A stretch of DNA of 41,083 bases. Origin: Rhizobiaceae bacterium (lineage in GTDB: Bacteria; Pseudomonadota; Alphaproteobacteria; Rhizobiales; Rhizobiaceae). Position 1 is the first letter of the stretch; every line of letters starts with the position of its first letter. Positions 25,648-34,123 of this stretch are shown here, one piece after another. Position numbers and translations under genes: made by a program. The notes below the pieces were generated by a model. The model did no database searches. It worked only from the letters and a program-made list of their open reading frames with translations, and was not told the origin of the DNA. The stretch spans positions 325,193 through 366,275 of the forward strand of contig JARGOF010000002.1 in assembly GCA_029212415.1 (NCBI GenBank), written 5' to 3'.

Positions 25648-25668
25648 GCCCGCGCTGAAAGCGCGGGC
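25648..25668 (-). terminator. Attenuator hairpin between TRAP receptor and permease genes
   Basis: Perfect 9-bp GC-rich stem (GCCCGCGCT/AGCGCGGGC) with a 3-nt loop, 7 bp beyond the receptor stop. As with pstS, it probably lets the receptor be made in excess over the permeases. Confidence 0.7.
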
Positions 25669-25675
25669 AACTGTC

Positions 25676-26656
25676 TTATTGCGTGGCCTGAATTTCGCTG
25701 ACCATTTTCTTCAGCTTGTCCGATTTGACGTATTTTTCGTAAACCGGCTTCATGGCATCGATGAACGGTGTCTTGTCGATATCCGTGACGATTTCGACGC
25801 CTGCGGCGCGCACCTTGTCTTCAGATATTTTTTCCTGCTTGACCCAAAGGTCGCGCATCACGCCAACGGAATTTCTTGCCGCCGTGCGCACTTTGGCCTG
25901 CTCATCGGCTGACAATTTGTCCCAGGTCTTCTTCGACATGACCAGGACTTCAGGCACGATCAGATGCTGATCGAGCGTGTAGTATTTCGCCACTTCAAAG
26001 TGGCCTGACGTGTCATAGGAAGGCCAGTTGTTTTCAGCGCCATCGATAACGCCTGTCTGGATGGACGAATAGACTTCACCATAGGGCATGGGTGTTGCAT
26101 TGGCGCCCAAAGCCGACACCATGTCGACGAACATGTCGGACTGCATCACGCGGAACTTCATGCCCTTCAGATCATCCATGGAATTGATCGGCTTTTCGCG
26201 ATTGTAGAAGCTGCGCGAGCCACCATCATAGAATGCCAGACCGATCAGATCATGATCCGCAAAGGCATCCAGAATCTGCTGACCAACCGGTCCGTCCATC
26301 ACCTTGTGCATATGATCGACCGAGCGGAAAATATAGGGCAGCGAAGGAACCTGGGTTTCTTCGATAATATTGTTGAAGGGCCCGAGACTCACGCGGTTCA
26401 TGTCAATGGCGCCGAACTGCGTCTGTTCGATCGTGTCCTTTTCCTCACCAAGCTGCTTGGAATGGAAAATTTCGATGCACAATTTGCCATCAGTTGTGGA
26501 TTCCAGTTCGGCGCCCATTGCTTTGACAGCCTCGACAGTCGGATAGCCATCAGGATGGGTGTCCGACGATTTGAGCGTCATCTCGCAGGCGCCAGCCATC
26601 GAGACGAAGGCAACACTTGCCACCAGTCCCGCCACTATTGATTTCATTCTCATCAT
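25676..26656 (-). CDS. TRAP transporter substrate-binding protein (DctP family), uronate operon
   Basis: A 326-aa periplasmic receptor with a signal peptide of about 23 residues ending near GACE. It belongs to the best-known DctP branch: [17 protein letters not shown]-like first lobe, [10 protein letters not shown], then [15 protein letters not shown] with the carboxylate-binding Arg169, and [20 protein letters not shown] with the conserved ligand-contacting Asn near residue 209-210. This branch includes the known glucuronate and galacturonate receptors. With uxaC directly upstream, a hexuronate ligand is likely. The start has a GGGAGAAGAG site. Confidence 0.92.
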   Translation of the reverse strand: MMRMKSIVAGLVASVAFVSMAGACEMTLKSSDTHPDGYPTVEAVKAMGAELESTTDGKLCIEIFHSKQLGEEKDTIEQTQFGAIDMNRVSLGPFNNIIEETQVPSLPYIFRSVDHMHKVMDGPVGQQILDAFADHDLIGLAFYDGGSRSFYNREKPINSMDDLKGMKFRVMQSDMFVDMVSALGANATPMPYGEVYSSIQTGVIDGAENNWPSYDTSGHFEVAKYYTLDQHLIVPEVLVMSKKTWDKLSADEQAKVRTAARNSVGVMRDLWVKQEKISEDKVRAAGVEIVTDIDKTPFIDAMKPVYEKYVKSDKLKKMVSEIQATQ

Positions 26657-26679
26657 TTCTCTTCTCCCTTGGTCGCTCT

Positions 26680-28086
26680 TCAGAGCTGATAGGCCTGCTT
26701 GGCAAGCCGGTATGCGAGGTCATTGGCGACCTCAAACGCCTCGTTTTCGCGCAGCCGCCCGGTGGCGACCAGCGTTGCGAGGAATGCGCAGTCGGAACGT
26801 CGCGCCAGATCGTGCCTTGCGGGAATCGAGCAAAAGGCCCGCGTGTCATCATTGAATCCGACCGTGTTGTAAAAACCGCATGTTTCCGTGGTTGTTTCGC
26901 GAAACCGGCGCATGCCCTCATAGCTGTCGAAGAACCACCAGGGCGGGCCCAGTTTCAGCGCCGGATAGGCACCGGCAAGCGGCGCGAGTTCGCGGGAAAA
27001 GGTCGTTTCATCAAGCGTAAACACGATGATCGTCAGATTTTTTTCCATGCCGACGGCATTCAGCAGCGGTCTTAGTGCATGGACAAAATCTGTTTGCGCC
27101 GGAATATCAAACCCCTTGTCGCGGCCGTAGGCCTGCGCCACGCTTTTCGAATGATTGCGCACAGCGCCGGGGTGGATTTGCAGCACGAGGCCGTCATTCA
27201 GGCTCATCCGGGCCATTTGTGTCAGCATATGACCACGAAAGGCGTCAGCTTCCTGGCGGGTGCATTGCCCGGCCAGCGCCGTGGCGAAAAGAGCCGCAGC
27301 TTCAAAGGGCGGCAGATCCTCGGTGCGCGCGCTGGCATGGCCGTGGTCGGTGGCTGTGGCGCCCATCGATTTGAAAAAGGCGCGGCGTATGCGATGCGCA
27401 TCCAGATAGCCATTGTAGGAACTGGTATCACAGCCGGTGATATCACCCAGCTTTCGCACATTGTCTGCAAAGCCTTCAAATTCCGGGTCAACCACTGCGT
27501 CCGGCCGATAGGTGGTCAGCACCCGGCCGTTCCAGTCGGATTTCGCGATCATCTCATGCCAGCGCAGGTCGTCCAGCGCGCTTTCCGTGGTGGCGATGGC
27601 CTCGATGTTGAAGCGCTCGAACAAGGCGCGCGGGCGAAAGTCCTGGGAGGACAGGCAGGCGTCGATATGTTGGTAATAGTGTTCGGCGGTATCGCTGCTC
27701 AAAGGCACGTCCAGCCCGAACACCTGCTCGAAGGAATGGTCCAGCCAAAGCGCAGACGGCGTGCCGCGAAAAAGAAAATAATGATCGGCAAACAGCTGCC
27801 AGATGGCGCGCGGGTCTTGTTCGACCGGCTGGCCGTCCTGCCGTGGAACGCCCAGTTCCCCCATGGAAATTCCCTGAGAGGCCAGCATGCGGAACACATA
27901 GTGATCGGGAATGACAAAGAGTTCAGCGGGGTTTTTGAAAACATCGTTTTCGGCGAACCAGCGCGGGTCCGTATGGCCATGGGGACTGAGAATAGGCAGA
28001 TCGCGCACGCTCTCGTAAAGCCTGCGAGCGATGGCGCGCGATTGTGGTTCCGACGGAAACAACCGGTCGGTGTCCAGTAAACCCAT
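26680..28086 (-). CDS. uxaC: Uronate isomerase (glucuronate/galacturonate isomerase)
   Basis: Converts D-glucuronate to D-fructuronate and D-galacturonate to D-tagaturonate. The protein is 468 aa from ATG 28086, preceded by a strong GGGAGGG; the frame extends to 28122 without a good site. An N-terminal metal-binding motif in the amidohydrolase-fold style is seen in [15 protein letters not shown]. Further UxaC stretches are [58 protein letters not shown] and [26 protein letters not shown]. It is the first gene of the operon and lies divergent from the GntR-type regulator. No uxuB/uxaB, uxuA or kdgK is seen in the window. Confidence 0.94.
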   Translation of the reverse strand: MGLLDTDRLFPSEPQSRAIARRLYESVRDLPILSPHGHTDPRWFAENDVFKNPAELFVIPDHYVFRMLASQGISMGELGVPRQDGQPVEQDPRAIWQLFADHYFLFRGTPSALWLDHSFEQVFGLDVPLSSDTAEHYYQHIDACLSSQDFRPRALFERFNIEAIATTESALDDLRWHEMIAKSDWNGRVLTTYRPDAVVDPEFEGFADNVRKLGDITGCDTSSYNGYLDAHRIRRAFFKSMGATATDHGHASARTEDLPPFEAAALFATALAGQCTRQEADAFRGHMLTQMARMSLNDGLVLQIHPGAVRNHSKSVAQAYGRDKGFDIPAQTDFVHALRPLLNAVGMEKNLTIIVFTLDETTFSRELAPLAGAYPALKLGPPWWFFDSYEGMRRFRETTTETCGFYNTVGFNDDTRAFCSIPARHDLARRSDCAFLATLVATGRLRENEAFEVANDLAYRLAKQAYQL

Positions 28087-28120
28087 GAAGCCCTCCCATG
28101 ACAGGCGAAACTGAATGTCC

Positions 28121-28170
28121 ATCTGCCAACTAGTAATCTAATATTCCAGTTGAAAAAATCTGTCAACTGG
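28121..28170. promoter_or_regulatory. Operator region between uxaC and the FCD regulator
   Basis: Contains a perfect spaced inverted repeat CCAGTTGA-N9-TCAACTGG (28146-28170). It also has a 13-bp direct repeat, ATCTGCCAACTAG (28121-28133) and ATCTGTCAACTGG (28158-28170). The repeated half-site CAACT in this 116-bp divergent gap is a good candidate binding region for the adjacent GntR/FCD regulator, controlling both promoters. Confidence 0.55.
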
Positions 28171-28202
28171 GCCATAGAAACATTCATCAAAAGGAGTGAA
28201 CG

Positions 28203-28904
28203 ATGGCAGACCTTACAAGCCTGAGAGCGATCGGCCCGATAGCGACGCCGTCAATCAGTGAGCTTGTCTACGAAGAATTGTACCGCCGGGTGGTTGAGCA
28301 TGAGCTGACGCCGGGGACAAAGATTTCGGAAGCCGATGTCGCCCAGCAGCTGGAGGTATCGCGCCAGCCGGTTCGGGACGCATTCTCACGCCTGGCGCGC
28401 CTTGGATTCCTGGTCATTCGTCCGCAGCGGGCAACGACCATCGCGCCCATTTCCGTTGAATCGGTCATGCAGGCCAAGTTCATTCGCACGGCAATCGAGA
28501 TTGAGACAGCCGCACTGGCCGCCGAGCGGCGAACCCAGGCCGATATTGACCGGCTGGCGCAGAATATCGAGCTGCAGCGCAAGGCCGTGGCAACCGGATC
28601 GCGGAAGGATTTCCACAAGCTGGATGATCTTTTTCACGAGGAACTGTGCAAGATTGCCGGTGCGGGTTTTGCCTGGTCGATGATCCGTGAGAAAAAGGGC
28701 CAGATGGACCGTGTGCGCTTCTTTTCACTGGAAATCGGCGCCCCCAGCGCCCTGGCCGATCATGTGGCGGTCTTTGATGCTCTGGTGGCGGGTCGCAACG
28801 AGGACGCCAGCAAGAACATGCGTATCCACCTTTCGCGCATCACCGATATATTGGACAAATTGCGTGCGGTTGACGGGTCCGTTCTCAAGGAAGACCTGTC
28901 CTGA
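28203..28904 (+). CDS. GntR family transcriptional regulator, FCD domain (uronate regulator candidate)
   Basis: A 233-aa protein. The N-terminal winged helix (about 20-85) has VYEELYRRVVEHELTPGTKISEADVAQQLEVSRQPVRDAF and the wing LGFLVIRPQRATTI. The C-terminal helical FCD domain (about 95-220) has FIRTAIEIETAALAA, FHKLDDLFHEELCKIAG and DHVAVFDALVAGRNEDASKNMRIHL; the Asp and His residues fit the metal/ligand site of FCD proteins. The family includes ExuR/UxuR-type repressors that respond to uronates. Divergent placement from uxaC with shared inverted repeats supports control of the uronate operon. The start has AAGGAG. Confidence 0.9.
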   Translation: MADLTSLRAIGPIATPSISELVYEELYRRVVEHELTPGTKISEADVAQQLEVSRQPVRDAFSRLARLGFLVIRPQRATTIAPISVESVMQAKFIRTAIEIETAALAAERRTQADIDRLAQNIELQRKAVATGSRKDFHKLDDLFHEELCKIAGAGFAWSMIREKKGQMDRVRFFSLEIGAPSALADHVAVFDALVAGRNEDASKNMRIHLSRITDILDKLRAVDGSVLKEDLS

Positions 28905-28915
28905 GACGATCGGCC

Positions 28916-28941
28916 CGCGACACAGGGCAGGTCGCGATTTT
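28916..28941 (+). terminator. Terminator-like hairpin after the FCD regulator
   Basis: Stem CGCGAC/GTCGCG with a 9-nt loop followed by ATTTT, just after the regulator stop and before the convergent MarR gene stop. This is the only hairpin of this kind I found in the window with even a short T-run. Confidence 0.5.
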
Positions 28942-29387
28942 CAGTCCCGTTGTTTGTCCATGAACTGACGGATTTCCGTCAGGCCCGGCACCAGTTGGTT
29001 GACGCTTTCGGGCGGAAATTTTTCAGCCAGCGTGGCCAGAAATGGCGCAAGTTTCTCAATTGCCTCATTGCGAAAATCAAGTCCCTTTGTGGTCAGCCAG
29101 ACGCATTTGCTGCGGCCATCCTTCGGGTTCGGGCGCATTTCGATCAGGCCGTGTTTTTCCAGCACCGACAAAGTGTGCGTCATGGTGGTTTTGGGAAGCT
29201 GGAAGGCCTGGGCAAGTTTCAGCGGGGTTTGACCGTCCTGAACCCGGATCAGATGGTTCAGGACAGAAAAATGCGACATCAGGAAACCGTCGGGCAGCTG
29301 CGACTCGAAGAGTGCACGGCCGAGTTGCTCGATGATGCCGATCTCGTTGAAGAGAGAAAAATAGAGCGAAAGCGTTTTGCTATCCAT
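28941..29387 (-). CDS. MarR family transcriptional regulator
   Basis: With start ATG 29387 the protein has 148 aa, the usual MarR size; the frame extends to 29564 but that part overlaps the flavoprotein gene. The winged-helix core has FLMSHFSVLNHLIRVQDGQTPLKLAQAFQLPKTTMTHTLSVLEKHGLIEMRPNPKDGRSKCVWLTTKG, showing recognition helix and the DxRSK wing of MarR proteins. It overlaps the preceding flavoprotein gene by eight bases and is co-transcribed with it. It likely represses the pair through the two dyads at 30516-30553. Confidence 0.9.
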   Translation of the reverse strand: MDSKTLSLYFSLFNEIGIIEQLGRALFESQLPDGFLMSHFSVLNHLIRVQDGQTPLKLAQAFQLPKTTMTHTLSVLEKHGLIEMRPNPKDGRSKCVWLTTKGLDFRNEAIEKLAPFLATLAEKFPPESVNQLVPGLTEIRQFMDKQRD

Positions 29388-30498
29388 GAATGATCCGTGT
29401 CTCCAGCGGCCACCGCGGTGAGGGATTTGTCTCGGGGCCAAATCCAAGCCTGCCCAGCATTTGCACACTGTGTCCAGGTTCCGCAAGCATCGTATGGGCT
29501 TTGGTGTAATGTTCCGCCATTTCCGGGAATTCCTGCAAGGCCTGACTGACCGGGTGAAGCGCAAGACCCAGCGACGCTGTCGTCAGATTCAGCCGCAGCC
29601 AGCGCCGTCCGGCCTCGATCTGATCAATCCGGCTGTTTCCCGGCGTCGTGATGGTCGCATAGGCAGGCGTCGCCATCAGCATGTTCCGGTAGATCTCGAT
29701 GCCTTCCTTGAAACCGGCCGATTGCGGATCAGCCTGCGCCTCGCGGGTAAGCACACCGGCCAGCATCAGGGATTCCAGAAACGCGCCGCCAAGATCAATG
29801 CCGTCTGGATTTGCGTTGATTTCGGACTTTCCAAAGCGCATCAAATCGACGCTTTCCTGCATGGTGCGCGGTGTATTGATCTCTGTCAGCCAGGCCTGCC
29901 AGGTCAAATCACGAATGGCCGCCACCTTGCCCGGTTCCGTATGAATATCGGCCAGACCTGCCAGGCGCGGGATCATCGAAGCCGGTATGGAGCGATCGTC
30001 AAAGGGCTCCTTGCAGGAGCGCCGCTCCATGACCTGCGCAAACAATGGATCGGCCCTGCCACCTTCGCTGCCACCTTCGCTAAATGTCGCAACGGCGACC
30101 GGCCCGTCTTCGCCTTGCGGAAAATAGCTCAGATCAACCTGATGGCCGCCCTGCGCCGCGGCCATCACCATCAATTCGACAAAACACCCCAGGCCGATGG
30201 TCAATTGCCGGGAAAAAGGGTCCGTATGGGGCAGGTCACGCGTCTTGTCCCGATAGAGCGTGACCGTGTCATCCTGGCTCAGATCCACCAGCCAGGGCTG
30301 CCTGTTGTGCGGGTTGGGCGCCAGGATGGCGTAGGACAGGGCGCGCCTGCGCGGTTCGCTCTCAAGCCCGGCGGCCGCCCAAGGGGCAAGGGCCCGTGTG
30401 GGCGTGCGGGTTGTCACGAATATTCCGCCCGCCACGGAGGCGGCGAGAATGGTTCCGCCACCCAATAGGGCAAGGGCCTTGCGTCTGCTGATGGTCAT
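29380..30498 (-). CDS. Acg-family FMN-binding oxidoreductase (nitroreductase-like), Tat-exported
   Basis: A 372-aa protein starting at ATG 30498 with a GGAG site. The N terminus MTISRRKALALLGGG is a twin-arginine signal followed by a hydrophobic stretch, predicting export as a folded flavoprotein. The motif ILAPNPHNRQPW and the later LGCFVELMVMAAAQGG and ERRSCKEPFDD match the duplicated nitroreductase fold of the Acg branch, which binds FMN but often lacks classical nitroreductase activity. A role in redox or drug stress is plausible. It forms an operon with the downstream marR. The frame upstream to 30882 is not coding. Confidence 0.85.
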   Translation of the reverse strand: MTISRRKALALLGGGTILAASVAGGIFVTTRTPTRALAPWAAAGLESEPRRRALSYAILAPNPHNRQPWLVDLSQDDTVTLYRDKTRDLPHTDPFSRQLTIGLGCFVELMVMAAAQGGHQVDLSYFPQGEDGPVAVATFSEGGSEGGRADPLFAQVMERRSCKEPFDDRSIPASMIPRLAGLADIHTEPGKVAAIRDLTWQAWLTEINTPRTMQESVDLMRFGKSEINANPDGIDLGGAFLESLMLAGVLTREAQADPQSAGFKEGIEIYRNMLMATPAYATITTPGNSRIDQIEAGRRWLRLNLTTASLGLALHPVSQALQEFPEMAEHYTKAHTMLAEPGHSVQMLGRLGFGPETNPSPRWPLETRIIHG

Positions 30499-30515
30499 GT
30501 TGATCTCCTGAATAA

Positions 30516-30553
30516 TAGTACGACTTCGAACTATATAGTACGATATCGCACCA
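30516..30553 (-). promoter_or_regulatory. Two tandem MarR operator candidates
   Basis: Two 18-bp imperfect palindromes, both opening TAGTACGA: 30516-30533 (right arm TTCGAACTA) and 30536-30553 (core CGATATCG). Their starts are 20 bp apart, about two helical turns, so two dimers could bind one face of the DNA. They lie 18 bp upstream of the flavoprotein start. Confidence 0.65.
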
Positions 30554-30583
30554 AATGCAAGGGCGTTGACATGTTTTGAAAAA

Positions 30584-30635
30584 GTAACCTTGACGTTACC
30601 TTTTGCGAAATCTATATGTAACCTCAAAGTTACAT
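30584..30635 (+). promoter_or_regulatory. Two XRE operator candidates GTAAC-N6-GTTAC
   Basis: Identical spacing and arms occur twice: 30584-30599 and 30618-30633. The second extends to 7-bp arms ATGTAAC/GTTACAT. The centre-to-centre distance is 34 bp. The second ends ten bases before the first gene of the operon, whose third gene product (XRE) probably binds here to repress its own transcription. Confidence 0.7.
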
Positions 30636-30645
30636 GGAGATTGAT

Positions 30646-31053
30646 ATGCTGTCCTCTGAAAAATTGTCTGACATTCGCGTTGCCGTCCTCGGTCTGACCG
30701 GCCTCATCTGCCTTGTCTACGCCTGTCTTGCCTTGTTTTACGGAAACCCGGACCCGATGCCCTTCTGGATCCCGGGCCTTGCCGGTCTGGCCTCTGCCGC
30801 GATCATCACCATCGCGGCGCGGGCGGCCGGCAGAAAAAACACCCGGCGCGCTGTGGATGAGGGGTATTTTGCTGACAGCCACAGGGCGCAGCGCATGGCC
30901 TATTGGGTTGCTCTGCTGCTTTACCCGATCTTTGGTCTCTTGCTGAGCTTCGGCTGGGTGGCGCCCGGTGTCGCTTTCGCTGCCATGGGAACGCTGACAG
31001 GCGCGGCCTTTCTGCTACTTTTTGTCTGGTTTGATCTTCGGGGTCGCCTATGA
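30646..31053 (+). CDS. Small integral membrane protein, four helices, 135 aa
   Basis: I recognise no named family with certainty. Four membrane helices are clear: residues about 10-30, 40-58, 84-104 and 108-130, with a charged loop RAAGRKNTRRAVDEGYFADSHRAQRMA between helices 2 and 3. ATG 30646 is preferred because GGAG lies six bases upstream; ATG 30634 sits inside the operator. Small four-helix membrane proteins encoded just before short XRE regulators are common, and the pair here overlaps by ATGA. The role may be stress sensing or a target of repression, which cannot be told from sequence. Confidence 0.75.
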   Translation: MLSSEKLSDIRVAVLGLTGLICLVYACLALFYGNPDPMPFWIPGLAGLASAAIITIAARAAGRKNTRRAVDEGYFADSHRAQRMAYWVALLLYPIFGLLLSFGWVAPGVAFAAMGTLTGAAFLLLFVWFDLRGRL

Positions 31054-31256
31054 GCCTCGTCAATCATCTGGCGGCTTTCCGCAAAGAGGCCGGCCTGACC
31101 CAGGCCCAACTGGCCGAGGCGGCCGGCGTGTCCCGCAAGACCATCAACACAATCGAAAACCGGATATTTGTTCCCTCAACCGTTCTGGCCCTGAAAGTGG
31201 CGCAAGTCCTCAATGTGTCGGTGCATGATCTGTTCGAACTGGAAGAAGACCAATGA
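31050..31256 (+). CDS. XRE family transcriptional regulator, 68 aa
   Basis: A minimal Cro/CI-type helix-turn-helix protein of YozG-like size. Residues 5-60 carry NHLAAFRKEAGLTQAQLAEAAGVSRKTINTIENR with a typical HTH and the VPSTVLALKVAQVLNVSVHDLFELEED tail shared by many short XRE regulators. It overlaps the preceding membrane protein and following hydrolase genes by four bases each (ATGA), so all three are one coupled operon. It is expected to be an autorepressor acting on the GTAAC-N6-GTTAC repeats. Confidence 0.92.
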   Translation: MSLVNHLAAFRKEAGLTQAQLAEAAGVSRKTINTIENRIFVPSTVLALKVAQVLNVSVHDLFELEEDQ

Positions 31257-32230
31257 AAAAAATCCTCCTGCCCATCATCCTGACACCCGTCATTTTTCTG
31301 CTCATTGCCGGCGGACTGATCCTGTCGCAATCGCCGCAGCCATTGCCATCCGATCGCGAGGGGCTGGACTTTTCCGGCATCCTGGCAGGCGAAGCCACTG
31401 CGGTGCGTGAACCCACAGATGTCCCCATGCGGGACGGCACGGTCATGCCTGCGCGGCTCTATGGAGAGCCGGACAATGGGCCGCTGCTTGTGCTGATTCA
31501 CGGGTCCGGCTGGCACGGCATGCAATTTGACGGCTTGGCCCGTGCCCTGTCCGGCGATGCCTTTGTCGTTGTACCGGACCTGCGCGGCCATGGCGCAAAG
31601 CCTGAACGGCGCGGCGATGTGGATCATATCGGCCAATATGAAGAAGACCTGGCGGATCTGATCGACAATCTGCGCCAGGATGACCAGAAGGTCGTTGTTG
31701 CCGGTCATTCCTCCGGCGGCGGCCTTGTCGTGCGCATGGCGGGCGGCGCCTATGGTGATCGCATGGACAAGGCGATCCTGCTGGCGCCCTTCCTCAAATA
31801 CAACGCTCCCACCATGCGCCCCGATGCCGGTGGCTGGACGCAGGCCCTGACGCGCCGCATCATCGGCCTTACCATGCTCAATATGGTCGGCATAACAGCC
31901 TTCAACGACCTGCCGGTCATTCAACTCGCCATGCCCAGGGCCGTGCTGGATGGCCCCCTGGGTAATACCGCAACCACCACCTATACCTACCGCCTGAACA
32001 GCGGCTTTGCACCCCGCGAAGACTACCTCAAAGACGCCGCCGCCCTGCCACCCTTCCTGCTCATCGCCGGAAGCGACGACGAGGCATTTGTCGCCGAGGC
32101 CTATGAGCCGCTGCTGTCAGATGTGAACACGCGTGGCACCTACGCGCTGATCGATGGCGTCGGGCATCTGGATATTGTGGACAATGCCGAGACGGTTGGG
32201 TTGATCAGGGCGTTTTTGGGTGGGGCTTGA
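31253..32230 (+). CDS. Alpha/beta hydrolase, membrane-anchored; its 3' end is the repeated sequence of this region
   Basis: A 325-aa hydrolase with an N-terminal hydrophobic anchor or signal (residues 4-25). Catalytic elements: oxyanion region LIHGSGWHG, nucleophile elbow GHSSGGG (Ser153), acid in AGSDDEAF and His305 in GVGHLDIVDNAE. The last roughly 30 codons plus downstream sequence recur at 36.05, 38.56 and 40.85 kb, always on the plus strand. It is the third gene in an operon with an XRE regulator. Substrate unknown; lysophospholipase-like or esterase activity is possible. Confidence 0.88.
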   Translation: MKKILLPIILTPVIFLLIAGGLILSQSPQPLPSDREGLDFSGILAGEATAVREPTDVPMRDGTVMPARLYGEPDNGPLLVLIHGSGWHGMQFDGLARALSGDAFVVVPDLRGHGAKPERRGDVDHIGQYEEDLADLIDNLRQDDQKVVVAGHSSGGGLVVRMAGGAYGDRMDKAILLAPFLKYNAPTMRPDAGGWTQALTRRIIGLTMLNMVGITAFNDLPVIQLAMPRAVLDGPLGNTATTTYTYRLNSGFAPREDYLKDAAALPPFLLIAGSDDEAFVAEAYEPLLSDVNTRGTYALIDGVGHLDIVDNAETVGLIRAFLGGA

Positions 32231-32320
32231 GAGGGAAGGGGTGGGATGGTGACGGATGATTTGCCGCGATTGGAAGGAGGGGGAGGAGTTGGAATGAAAC
32301 GAATTTCGTGTTTCCAATAA
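32138..32320 (+). repeat. Hydrolase-tail repeat, copy 0 (within and after the intact gene)
   Basis: This copy contains the true C-terminal codons of the hydrolase (from about YALIDGVGHLDIVD to the stop at 32230) and about 90 bp downstream that ends near GGAATGAAACGAATTTCG. The same series of landmarks occurs in the other copies. The remaining gap to 32448 shows no gene. Confidence 0.8.
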
Positions 32321-32448
32321 ATCGGCCTAATAGTTAGCACTGGATAACAAAAAATTCTTGTTGTAGGGATCGGAGAATACCCAGAATTGCAGTTATTTTA
32401 AAATTGGGATGCGCATTTGGAGCGTGGAATATTGCCGCCGATGCGCAC

Positions 32449-33669
32449 TCAGGTCTGCTTTCCCCTTACATCTTCGATGAAATCTGCAAGAGACCAAAGC
32501 CAACCCTGCTGAGAGTCAGTGTAGCTAGACTGAATTGGCTGAGGCACAACAAGCTGGAGGCTAGATGCTTCCATCTGTTGCGTCTGCGGCTCTGAAATTC
32601 GTGGCTCTAGTGTCAAAAGATGTTTTCGACTAATTTTTTCCGCTTCTGCCAAGACCTGCCGCCAGCGATCCTTGCAACTGGATTTTGCCCCCAGCATGGT
32701 CAACCGAACATTGCCTTCCGGTGGAGCGGTTTGATAGGTGTCGAGGTTAGGGAAAAGAAAATCAGGCTTATGATTGTGTTCGGTGACAGCCCCTCGGATG
32801 TGCTGAACGCCATGCGCCCTGAAAACCGCTTCCAAATGGTGTTCTAGCGAATAACCCCGGCGCGATTTCCGGCGATTTTGAACGCTCAACGAATAACTGA
32901 TGAAACCATCAATATCGATACCGTCCTCATTTACAAAGCCTGCCTCGATCCGTGATGAAACAACCCGACGCTCTAGACGCCTGAACAGTGCCTCCTCGTG
33001 GTCTAGCCATGCGATCAGTGCGGAGTCCGGGTCATCCTCAGCTCTAACTTCGGGTATGGTGAGGCGGGCAAGATCTGAGAACTCGGCGGTCTTCGGAAAC
33101 ATGGTGCCGAACTTGTCTATGATGGTGTCCAGCTTGTCAGCTTCCGGTTCTTCAAACTCGACACCGATCTCATCCAAGATGAACCGTGCCGCGAAGTCCA
33201 GCGTCGGTTCTTCATCCGAAAATTCACGCGAGACGAAAGACTGTCCCTCTGGACGCCGGTCGAAAAGCCAAAAGAGTTGCTGTTCACTGGTTGACCCTTG
33301 AGGGGCAACGATGAACCATCTCACACCGGTCGTGTCTTTGGCTAGAAATAGACTGTCGCCCGGTCTCATGGCCTCGGTTACAGGATTTGTAGGATAATAT
33401 AACCTCCACTCCGCCGAGCGCGCGTCATCTTCTAGGCGGCTGTCATAGTGTGTCGACCAGCTTTCCTCGGTAAAACCGTCTTGGTCACCTCCTAACCAGA
33501 CATATCTTGTTGTAGCTTTTTCCTGATGTACTTGTCCGAGAAACCCTTCACGCATCTCCTTGGTGGTTCCTATCTCATGCTGATTGGAACGCTCAGGATC
33601 TGCATCGACCGCAGACAAGCGTTTAACGCCAACTCCTTCGAAATAATCAGACAGTTGCCCCCGATTCAT
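32449..33669 (-). CDS. EcoRII-like type II restriction endonuclease
   Basis: A 406-aa enzyme with the two-domain plan of EcoRII. The N-terminal part (to about 170) resembles the B3-like DNA effector-binding domain. The C-terminal catalytic domain (about 260-406) has RRKSRRGYSLEHHLEAVFRAHGV, KPDFLFPN, LGAKSSCKDRWRQVLAEA, KHLLTLEPRISEPQTQQM and LQLVVPQPI. These are the EcoRII-C hallmarks, including the PD and K of its PD-(D/E)XK site. EcoRII cuts before the first C of CCWGG and needs two sites; the same specificity here is inferred. It overlaps vsr by 23 bp, so dcm-vsr-endonuclease is one operon. Confidence 0.92.
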   Translation of the reverse strand: MNRGQLSDYFEGVGVKRLSAVDADPERSNQHEIGTTKEMREGFLGQVHQEKATTRYVWLGGDQDGFTEESWSTHYDSRLEDDARSAEWRLYYPTNPVTEAMRPGDSLFLAKDTTGVRWFIVAPQGSTSEQQLFWLFDRRPEGQSFVSREFSDEEPTLDFAARFILDEIGVEFEEPEADKLDTIIDKFGTMFPKTAEFSDLARLTIPEVRAEDDPDSALIAWLDHEEALFRRLERRVVSSRIEAGFVNEDGIDIDGFISYSLSVQNRRKSRRGYSLEHHLEAVFRAHGVQHIRGAVTEHNHKPDFLFPNLDTYQTAPPEGNVRLTMLGAKSSCKDRWRQVLAEAEKISRKHLLTLEPRISEPQTQQMEASSLQLVVPQPIQSSYTDSQQGWLWSLADFIEDVRGKQT

Positions 33670-34120
33670 TTCCGCTTACCTCCAGCATTTTTATATCTGA
33701 TTTCAACCATATGGCGCATTGATTGGCAATATGCTCAACGGAAATGCGAGTTTTACCCTTCAGGGCACATTCCCAGACAGTACAGACACGCCAGCCACTA
33801 TCAGCAAGGGCCAAATACTGCTCATGGTCCCGCTGGATGTTCCTCCCGATCTTCTCCCGCCAAAAAATCTCTTGGCTCTTCGGCCAGCGGAACAGATGGC
33901 AATCATGGCCGTGCCAGAAACACCCATGAACGAATATAACGGCTTTGCGCCTGTTGAATACAAGATCAGGTTTTCCTGGAAGGTCTTTGCGGTGCAGCCG
34001 AAATCGGAATCCGCGCCGGTGTAGCGCGGATCGGATTACCAATTCAGGCTTGGTATTCTTACCTTTGATGCCAGCCATCATACGGCTACGAACTGCTGGC
34101 GTCACGCGGTCGGGGCACAT
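33647..34120 (-). CDS. vsr: Very short patch repair endonuclease Vsr
   Basis: Nicks next to T:G mismatches that arise when 5-methylcytosine deaminates, preserving Dcm sites. The 157-aa protein keeps all key residues of E. coli Vsr, shifted by one: Glu26, Asp52 (in GKPDLVF), His65 and His70 (VIFVHGCFWHGHDC). The zinc site residues Cys67, His72, Cys74 and Cys118 are also present, as is the MMAGIKGKNTKPE segment. It starts three bases after the dcm stop. Its presence between methyltransferase and endonuclease implies cytosine-C5 methylation by this system. Confidence 0.95.
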   Translation of the reverse strand: MCPDRVTPAVRSRMMAGIKGKNTKPELVIRSALHRRGFRFRLHRKDLPGKPDLVFNRRKAVIFVHGCFWHGHDCHLFRWPKSQEIFWREKIGRNIQRDHEQYLALADSGWRVCTVWECALKGKTRISVEHIANQCAIWLKSDIKMLEVSGNESGATV

Positions 34121-34123
34121 AAT

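Noticed and set aside
29461-30468. 335-codon plus-strand frame opposite the Acg-like flavoprotein
   Set aside because: Antisense to a well-supported gene and rich in Arg and His with no motif.
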